Source: Strigamia acuminata (Eukaryota; Arthropoda; Chilopoda; Geophilomorpha; Linotaeniidae). From it: 64,000 nucleotides of DNA. Position numbers and translations under genes: made by a program. Of this stretch, positions 1-7,700 are shown piece by piece; within the stretch, counting starts at the first letter, position 1; each line of letters begins with the position of its first letter. The notes under the pieces were generated by a model that was given only the letters and a program-made list of their open reading frames with translations, searched no databases and was not told the DNA's origin. Location of the stretch: positions 12,652,186-12,716,185 of the forward strand of contig OX442317.1 in NCBI GenBank assembly GCA_949358305.1, in the 5' to 3' direction.

Positions 1-2223
1 GTCTCATTTTTAGCTTCAATTTTCGATCCCATGGGACTCTTGGCTCCTGTGATTCTGCAAATGAAATTGCTCATTCAAGCGATCTGGGCTCGGACGAAAA
101 AATGGGATGAAAAGATTCTTGATTTGGAGAAAAAAGAAATTGAAGAATGGAATTCCGACATCCAACAACTCAAGGAACTAAAAGTTCAACGTTGGTTAAC
201 TACTTATTCAGGTCAGGAAATAACCCTAGAAGTTTTTTGTGACGCCAGCACAAAAGCATTTGGCTGCACGATTTTTGTCGTCAACATGAAGGGCAAAAGA
301 ACATTGTTGTTAAGTAAATGCCGCATTGCGCCGGCCAAAAAAGTTACTCTTCCTCGACTCGAATTAACAGCAGCAGTGGTTGGAGTCAGAATGACAAAAT
401 ATCTGCTCGAGAACTTTCTTCCTGGATATCCCGTCACTGAAGTTCGTTACTACTCGGACTCCACTATTACACTCGCCTGGATTAATTCAGACAAAAATGT
501 TTGGAAACCATATGTCTCAAATCGAGTTCAGGAAATTATTTCCTTTTCCAAGCCTGAGCAATGGTCTCATGTGCCAACCGAATTCAACCCAGCTGACTTA
601 TTGACCCGTCCACACAACTCAAAAACATTGATGAACAATAAACTTTGGTGGGACGGAGTTGATGTATCAAAACTGGAAAAGAAAGAAGTTATACAGGAAA
701 ACCCACCCGATGAAGAGAGAAAATTAATTGTTATGACTATTCAAGTGAAAGAGAATTTTATTTACAAATTTTTCCGACGTTTTAGCAACTACAATCGACT
801 TTTGAGAGTGTTTTCCTACATAATGAGATGGAAAAGTCAACTTGTTCGCGGTGAGCCCCTCTCGCCACTCGAGTTGGAGGCAAACCAACTGAAGATCTTA
901 AAACTTTCGCAGAAACTACATTTTTTAGAGGAAGTCGAAGACGTGAAAAACAAAAGAGAATTAAGCAAACATTCCACTTTGAGAAATTTCGAACTCTTTA
1001 TTGACGAAAACGGATTACTTAGACTTCATAGCCGTTTGAAAAAATCTTTATTGACATTTGATGAAGTCTATCCCATTATTTTGCATTACGATAGTTGGAT
1101 AACACGACTGTTGATCAGAAAAGCACATCTAGAACTACTTCACGGTGATATTAGTGAAACTCTTTATCACTTACGTGAACAATTTTGGATCATAAGAGGA
1201 AGGAAAACAATTCAAACAGTTATTCGAGAGTGTGCAATTTGCAGACGTGCTAAACTTGCAAGAAATAACCCTTCTACTGGTGACCTTCCCACTGAACGCG
1301 TAACTCCAGCGGCTCCATTCCAACACACTGGAATTGATCATCTTGGACCCATTTATGTTGGCAACAACAAAAAGGAACGAAAAAAGGTTTATATTCTTTT
1401 ATTCACGTGTATGGTGACAAGAAGCCTACATTTAGAAGTGTCCGAAGACCTTTCTGTTCCCAAGTTTTTGTTAGCAATGCGACGATTTGGAGCTCGCTTT
1501 GGATATCCTGCCAAAATATTCTCAGATAATAGCAAAACATTTGAACGCGGTAGTGTGGAGTTACAATCATGGGGCAAGCTCATTGGTCACAAGGACATAC
1601 AAACTTTCCTATCTGAAAAAAGAGTGTTATGGACTTTTATTCCACCACTGTCCCCCTGGATGGGAGGGGCATGGGAACGCCTTGTCCGTTCAGTTAAAGA
1701 TAAACTTCGAAAAACTTTGCTTCGATATACCGTTGATTTGGAGACTCTTCAAACTTTAGCTTTGGAAATTAGTTCCGTATTAAATTCAAGACCTTTGTCC
1801 TACGTTCCCGACAGTGTTGATGGAGGCAGAATTTTGGCGCCTGAAAATTTTTTAACCGGTGGTTTACCAAAATACCTTATAAACAAAAAATTGAGTGCCA
1901 TCAAAAAGACAGATTTAAGAAAATTAGACATTAAACGCAGACAGTTCATTTGGGAATTTTGGAGAGTGTGGAGAAAAGGTTATCTTATGCAATTGCGAAA
2001 TTTTTATGAGACCAAAGGTGATAAAAATTTCAAAAACCCTAAAGTGAATCAGATCGTGTTGTTAGAAAAAATAGGAACAAATCCCTATTTTTGGCCACTT
2101 GCCCGGATAAAGGAGATTTTTCCAGGTGAGGATGGTTTTACCCGAGTCATTAAAGTGGTGCTACCCGATGGACGTGAACTGAAAAGATCAGTTAAGCATG
2201 TGAGAGCTCTTGAACTGGACTGA
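1..2223 (+). CDS. gag-pol: Gag-Pol polyprotein, C-terminal 740 residues (RNase H, integrase, DUF5641), 5' end outside window
   Basis: The frame is open from the first base of the window, equivalent to codon 1005 of the full protein in copy B, and ends at the same TGA. It covers the end of the Pao peptidase_A17 region, RNase H (acidic residues in FCDAS, LELTAA, YSDST and NPADLL), the integrase zinc finger (HLELLH and CAIC), the integrase core (GIDHLGP, FSDNS and GAWER) and the DUF5641 tail. The first ATG at 31 is internal and not a true start. No difference from copy B is visible at protein level. Whether the whole gene is intact depends on sequence left of the window. Confidence 0.95.
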   Translation, partial: VSFLASIFDPMGLLAPVILQMKLLIQAIWARTKKWDEKILDLEKKEIEEWNSDIQQLKELKVQRWLTTYSGQEITLEVFCDASTKAFGCTIFVVNMKGKRTLLLSKCRIAPAKKVTLPRLELTAAVVGVRMTKYLLENFLPGYPVTEVRYYSDSTITLAWINSDKNVWKPYVSNRVQEIISFSKPEQWSHVPTEFNPADLLTRPHNSKTLMNNKLWWDGVDVSKLEKKEVIQENPPDEERKLIVMTIQVKENFIYKFFRRFSNYNRLLRVFSYIMRWKSQLVRGEPLSPLELEANQLKILKLSQKLHFLEEVEDVKNKRELSKHSTLRNFELFIDENGLLRLHSRLKKSLLTFDEVYPIILHYDSWITRLLIRKAHLELLHGDISETLYHLREQFWIIRGRKTIQTVIRECAICRRAKLARNNPSTGDLPTERVTPAAPFQHTGIDHLGPIYVGNNKKERKKVYILLFTCMVTRSLHLEVSEDLSVPKFLLAMRRFGARFGYPAKIFSDNSKTFERGSVELQSWGKLIGHKDIQTFLSEKRVLWTFIPPLSPWMGGAWERLVRSVKDKLRKTLLRYTVDLETLQTLALEISSVLNSRPLSYVPDSVDGGRILAPENFLTGGLPKYLINKKLSAIKKTDLRKLDIKRRQFIWEFWRVWRKGYLMQLRNFYETKGDKNFKNPKVNQIVLLEKIGTNPYFWPLARIKEIFPGEDGFTRVIKVVLPDGRELKRSVKHVRALELD

Positions 2224-3398
2224 TTTGTTTGAGCTCGTCGTGTTTTCTCTTCTCTGTTCTCTCGCCGGCAATTCGCTGTTGCAAGACAGCGTGGAAGAAT
2301 TGTTGTGCTGAGATTGTGTCAATAAATATTACTAATTGCTTTGATTTGTTTAATTTTCCTTTAGTGTTTTATTTTTCATAATTAATTGATATTTTTCACT
2401 TTACAGGAATTTTGACTTATTAAAATGTTTTTCACTGATTTTTATTGTCACTTTTCGATTTAATGTAGTGTTAATACTTTGCTATTATTTTATTCGTGTC
2501 TTTTTGAGTGCATTTTTGAACCTTTCTATTAATTTTCCCTGATTTTGTGTTTATTGCGTGCAGTTCTAATGTTTTCTTCATTTTCTGGCATACATTTGCG
2601 ATGTTCGATACGTCATGTTTCGGTTCCTAGCGGACTTTTGCTTCCGTCTTCTAACCTTTCGTTTAGTGCTTTAAAACTCATTTGGAGTTTGTTTTATTAT
2701 TATTTCTGACTATTTCGAGTCTGATCTTTCTTTCTGGATGCATTAGAACTGCCCAAATTGCTTCGATCGGTTGTTTCGATCGTTCGTTGTCGGCTGCCTT
2801 AAAAGCGTAGCCGAGAATGTTCGGTTCGATCAACATTTTCGTATTTATTAAACTTGTGTGTTTTCCTTCAGTATTTTGTGATAAGAATTAATAATTACTC
2901 TTGTAATTTAATCACTACTTTATTCGTTATTTACTTTAAGTGCCTTTTATTCCAATTTCAAATTGTTTTGACGCTTTTGCAATGTTCGCCGGACGCCATG
3001 TTTGATCCAACACCTTTGTTTTGTTCGCCGGTCGCCATGTTTGTCCCAAGCGACGATTACACAATGTAACCGTTATTTTTGTATTTTATATTCTTATAAT
3101 CTGCATTTACTATTTCATTTCGAAGTGTTTTCACCAGTATTCTTTGCTATTTTTTGCATTTTTATTCCGTTCGGAATTCAAATGTTTTGATTGCATCATT
3201 TTGCTTGACGCTGATTGGCTGTCTCGATCGTCTGCTTGACGATCATTGTTTTCACTCCGTTTGCACTGTTTTACTGTTTTGATCTTATTGTTGTGATTAG
3301 ATTATTTATTCCTGGTATTCTTGTGGTCATTTTGGTATATCGCAATCTTTATTTCGTGCAGTTTTTATGTAACTACAACTTTGCTGTGATTTCGTTTC

Positions 3399-3420
3399 CT
3401 CCGTTGCTATGACAACGGAG
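3399..3420 (+). promoter_or_regulatory. LTR hairpin containing an RFX X-box-like site
   Basis: CTCCGTTG (3399-3406) and CAACGGAG (3413-3420) are perfect inverted 8-mers around a 6-base loop. The inner 14 bases, GTTGCTATGACAAC, resemble the X-box bound by RFX transcription factors. All full LTRs in the window contain it. In the truncated LTR of copy B the sequence stops inside the left arm. Binding is inference; a plain hairpin is the alternative. Confidence 0.45.
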
Positions 3421-3477
3421 TTTTTTGTGTATCTGTATTTCGCCGCTATCGGCTTGGCGCGTGCCGTAATTGGGTAC

Positions 3478-3551
3478 TGCGCATGTGCGGTTCCTCAGGA
3501 ACCAATGTAATCAGTGTATTTTATTCAGTTCTCAACCAACTTTTTAATAAA
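3478..3551 (+). promoter_or_regulatory. Candidate LTR core promoter, start site and poly(A) signal
   Basis: The block runs TGCGCATGTGCGG (3478-3490, NRF-1-like), a perfect palindrome GGTTCCTCAGGAACC (3489-3503), CCAAT (3502-3506), TCAGT (3511-3515) and TTCAGTT (3524-3530), both arthropod initiator-like, then AATAAA at 3546-3551 and GT-rich sequence near 3604. An initiator followed closely by a poly(A) signal is the usual layout for a short R region in LTR elements. No TATA box is convincing. The exact start site is not determined; the same block recurs in each full LTR, for example at 53618-53691 in copy G. Confidence 0.45.
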
Positions 3552-3845
3552 CAAGTTGTTTTTTGTTAACTCCCGTGTTTTCTATTTTCAACCTTAGTTT
3601 TCAATGTGTTGTGAGTAGTTAAGCCTTTCCCTGGATTAGCCATTGATTCAGCACTCCATTGGATATTAATCATCGGTGTTCTCATCAATGCTCCATGCAT
3701 TCATCAATAGTTTTCAGTGCGGATTTGTGTTCTCAGCGCGGTTTTCGTACGAATTTAACAATACGATCACTTGAGTTTAAAGAGGCGGGAAATTCAAATA
3801 GCCCCAACCCCATTCCTAGCTGTTTGGTGTTGACAGACCGCAACA

Positions 3846-4757
3846 TCGAATACGTTCTTTTGGTGCACGTGACCAGGATATCGTCTGCTTTTCGTGAGTG
3901 TTTCCGTTACGTCAGTGATACGTTAGCTTGTTCATCTGGTTCGAGCAGCGGAATTTACGTTCGTGTGTCGTCGTCAGCAAAGCGTGTCGTCGTTCAATGT
4001 GACTACAGTCGCAACGGTGACATTTTGTGCGTCGATTACGAACATTTGAGTGCCAGCAACGATTTTCTACGGTCGCCATCTTGGATTTGGATAACACAAC
4101 GCGCTGTGCTGAGAAGTCGATTCGCCCCTGGATTTATTGCTTTTCTTGTGTTTTATCATTCAGTGCATTTATTTTGGAGGTTTTGTTTGCATGAGGGTAT
4201 TGTTTTGGGTATTCTTTTTGGTGTTATTGCTGTTTCATATGCTAATCTTAAGGGAAATTTAGTAAAAGTGTATTTTATTGCAAATCGTTTTAGTGTTTTC
4301 TTTAATTTTATGCATGCATCTCCATATAACTGGCCTAACCAGGGGAGATTTAGATTTTTTTGATGCTAGTTACTGGTCAGTCTCTCATTGCAAGGGCTGT
4401 CAGTTATTAAAGTTAAAATTTAATAGTGGTTTTCGTGTGAATTTCGTTCCAAACGAATCGCCGAAAATATTTCAAACTTGTGTAGGACTTTTTGAGTCAC
4501 GTTTTTCATACGTGGTCAAGGTCGCTCGTGTGTTTTAGCATCCCTGATTGTTAAAACACTCGATATTCTTGTGCATTTTTCATTTGATTTTTTGTCATTT
4601 GGGCAATTAAACGTTGAAAAAATTCTGTGTATTTTTGGGGGATAAAATAACAAATTTTATTCTTTTAAAAAATTGAAAGCGAAGTGTTTTTTGTCAAACG
4701 AGATTTTATCTTCCTTTTCGCAATTTGCAGCCGTGAATTTGTGAGAGGAGAGAAAAC
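3846..4757 (+). other. 5' untranslated leader of copy B, with candidate primer-binding site and upstream ORF
   Basis: These 912 bases lie between the LTR end and the gag-pol ATG. An open frame from ATG 3695 in the LTR to TGA at 4361-4363 (222 codons) covers its first half. A YY1/Pho-like core (GCCATCTTGG, reverse CAAGATGGC) lies near 4072-4084. A splice-acceptor-like pyrimidine tract plus CAG ends at 4730, shortly before the start codon, and a GTGAGT donor-like site is at 3894. No structured RNA is recognisable by eye. Confidence 0.8.
3861..3878 (+). other. Candidate tRNA primer-binding site
   Basis: TGGTGCACGTGACCAGGA starts with the TGG expected opposite a tRNA CCA end. It begins 15 bases after the LTR, further than in many LTR elements. 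Its reverse complement ends GTCACGTGCACCA, which resembles the 3' end of tRNA-His with one extra base, but I could not match it to a tRNA with certainty. It also contains a CACGTG E-box. Confidence 0.3.
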
Positions 4758-7700
4758 ATGGCAGATCCTTCCGTGCAAAACATGATCACTCCAGAACAAC
4801 TCGAGATTCTGGAGACAAAATGGGAAGCGCTACTCACTTCACTCTCCGCTTTGCTGACTGTATCGGAGCAGACCAGCGACCCGGGAGAGTTGGAGGCGCT
4901 ATTATCTACAGCAAATATTCGAGAGACACGTGCTGTCAATGAACTCAATGATCTTCAAATACATTCTGAACATGGATTTTATCTTGAAGCCATTGAAAAA
5001 CTCGAAGCAGTTCAAACAAGAGTGGATCTTCTCCGCGGACGTTGGGAAGTATCGAAACGGTCCCTTCCTACACTGGGAGGACGACTAAATATGTCAACTG
5101 CATCTGGCGGTCATACGACAATGAATGCTTCTTTCCGAAAAATCCAGAAGTTGCCAAAATTGGAGTCTGTGAAGTTTGATGGGGACATTTTGAAGTACAA
5201 GACCTTCAAAAGTAACTTTGAAACTTCAGTACATAAGGACCCAGACTTGAGCGACGTGGAGAAGCTTCAATATCTACAGACAATGTGTGTTGGTGAAGCA
5301 GCCACTTTGATTTCCACTTTTCCCTTGATCGAGGAATCATACCATTTGGCTCGTGAAGAGTTGGAGAGAAACTACGGGGATGAGGACGCACAGCAAACTG
5401 CCCTCATCAGATCAATTAGAGAAATGAAAATTGTTACAAGTGTTTATCCAACTAAAGCGTTAAGAACAAATTTAACCAAAATTTCTTCAACCGTCAGACT
5501 CCTCGAGCAGTTGAAAATACCCATACAAACTTCAGGTGCTTTTCTCATGCCGGATATTATCAGCAAATTTCCAACTCAAATGGCATTGCGTTTTTATCAA
5601 GTGCATGGAATTCAAAACAAGAACATTATGACACTACTTGACTTTTTCTTGAAAGAAGTAGCTATGGCGGAAAGAACTGACAATTCTTCTCATTCTGAAA
5701 AAGTGAAGAAGGAGAAAACTGAAGTCGAAAAAGGCAAGCAAAAGGGTTCCATGACCACGTGTGCTGCGACTCAAGATTCTAAGCCGCAATCAAATGCTAA
5801 AGTGAAGTCCGGAGAGTCCAAACAAGACAACAAATCTTCCAACTCGAAGACCATCAAGTGTATTTTTTGTGAAGAAGACCATTTGAATGGTTCATGCAAA
5901 AAGGAATTCGAAGTTAATGCGAAGATTGAAATCATCAAAAAGAATAGACTTTGCTTCAATTGTTTTAGAACTGGCCATCGCGTCGGGGACTGTAAAGTGA
6001 AGTTTTCCTGCAAACATTGTGGCGGAAGACACCACTCCACCATTTGTAGAAAATCGGATGTGAAGAATTCATCAAGCATTGTCGAGAAGCCCAAGGAGCC
6101 ACAAGTGACAACACACGTCTCGTGCGCGATCTCCGCGACTCTTCAATTAATGATCTTCACTGCGAACCTCAAAACCAAAAATGGAGGATCCCACAACATC
6201 CGAGGAATGATAGATCCAGGCAGTCACCGATCTTTCATAACAACTGAGTTAGTAGAAAGAATCAAGTTGAAAAAGTGCGGCAGCATTTCGGCCACGACAC
6301 AACGCTTCAATGATTCTACTCCTGCTTCAACGGATTATGACGTTTTTAACGTTACTTTGAAAAGCAGAAATGACACACAAGAAATCAAAATGACAATGTT
6401 ATCGGTCGAAAATCTACCAAGAGTACAAGGAATTTTAAACTCCACTGTAATAGAAAAGGTGAGAGGATTAAATCTTGAGTTGGCTGAAGAATTGCCTGCC
6501 AAAACATCCCAAATTGACATTTTATTAGGAGTGGATGTTTGGTGGAAAATTCTCAAAGACGGCAAGAGGAAAATCAACGAGGATTTGGGCCTTATAAACA
6601 CTTTATTTGGCTGGGTTCTCACCGGTGCAGCTGGAAACATCGATTTATTTGATGATGAAGCCGACTTAACCACGTGTTGCAACACTTGCAACGTTGATAT
6701 AAATGAGAAGTTGGACAAGCTCTGGAATTTGGAGGCAATCGGGATAGATTCGGGAGAAAAGGATTCCGACTTTATTCGAGATCGATTCGAATCCACGACA
6801 ACACGTTTGGAGGACGGAAGATATGAAGTGATGCTCCCCTTCAATGGACAGGAAAAAGAGTTAGAATCGAATTGGGAGTTGGCAATGAATCAACTCGCAA
6901 ATACGCTTAAACGAATCGATGCAAATGAGGACTATAAAAAACGTTACGACGACTCAATGTGGCAGTACATCGAGGAAAATCACGCGGAGGAAGTCCCAAA
7001 GGAGGAACGTTTTCTCAAGAAGGGGATATATAATATACCTCACCACCCCGTCATAAAAGAGGATCGAGATACTTCCAAATTTAGAGTAGTGTTTAACGCG
7101 TCTTCATCCAAAAAAGGAAAACTTTCCCTCAATGACTGTTTATTTCCGGGACCTTCCCTCAACCCTGACTTAATTCTTGTGATTGTGAGATTTCGTCTCT
7201 ATTGCATCCCGATAATAGCGGATATCAAGCAGGCATTCCTGCAGGTTATGATCAACCCGACTCAAAGAAACTTTCTACGCTTTCTGTGGGTGGCTCGTGA
7301 TTATTTTAAACAGCCTTATTCGTGGCAAAATCTGTGGAACAACATTATGATCCTGAGAATGATCGTCGTGCCCTTTGGTGTTATTTCCTCACCATTCCTC
7401 CTATGCGCAACCATTCGCAAACATGCAAAACAATTTGAGAAAACACACGCCAAAGAAGTTGATGCGCTTGATGATGGAATTTTTATGGATGACTTAACAT
7501 CTGGAGGAGATTTTCCAGCCGACACGACGACACATTGCGAGAGGTTAAAAATGATTTTAGACAGCGGAAAACTTCCCCTTGTGAAGTGGGCGACTTGCAG
7601 TAAAGACGTCTTCGAGAACTTGAAAAAAGAGGGATTCCACATGCGGGGCGAGGAGTTTTCTAGTCTTGGAATCATTAAAATGCTCGGCATACTTTGGGAC

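Larger units (their letters stand above)
1..3845 (+). mobile_element. BEL/Pao LTR retrotransposon copy A, 3' part (left end outside window)
   Basis: Position 1 lies inside the pol frame and corresponds to position 7770 of copy B; from there to 3404 A and B are collinear at a constant offset of 7769 bp. The copy contains the end of pol, 53 bp of 3' untranslated sequence and a complete LTR that is also the 5' LTR of copy B. An offset of 7769 bp is exactly one LTR plus one internal region (1569+912+5235+53), which shows a head-to-tail repeat with one LTR per junction. The 5' half cannot be assessed. Confidence 0.95.
2277..3845 (+). repeat. LTR shared by copies A and B (1569 bp, complete)
   Basis: The ends TGTTGC and GCAACA form a perfect 6-bp inverted repeat. 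The borders are fixed by the satellite junctions of copy G, where the same 1569-bp sequence starts and stops. It is both the 3' LTR of A and the 5' LTR of B, with no second LTR and no target duplication between the two internal regions. Visible inside are AATAAA at 2321 and 3546, a hairpin at 3399-3420 and a GC-richer block at 3430-3505. Short open frames in it (up to about 72 codons) have no recognisable similarity and are probably chance. Confidence 0.96.

Noticed and set aside
1487-1759. 90-codon frame overlapping integrase in another frame
   Set aside because: It lies wholly within the integrase core and has no domain features; it recurs with each copy.
2321-2326. AATAAA near the LTR start as the main poly(A) signal
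   Set aside because: It lies only 45 bases into the LTR, too early to leave room for a promoter and a repeated R region. Kept as a caveat for read-through from copy B.
2854-3412. Four short open frames (62-72 codons) inside the LTR, recurring in every LTR
   Set aside because: They overlap each other in different frames, some begin at non-ATG codons, and they repeat only because the LTR repeats. No similarity to known proteins is visible.
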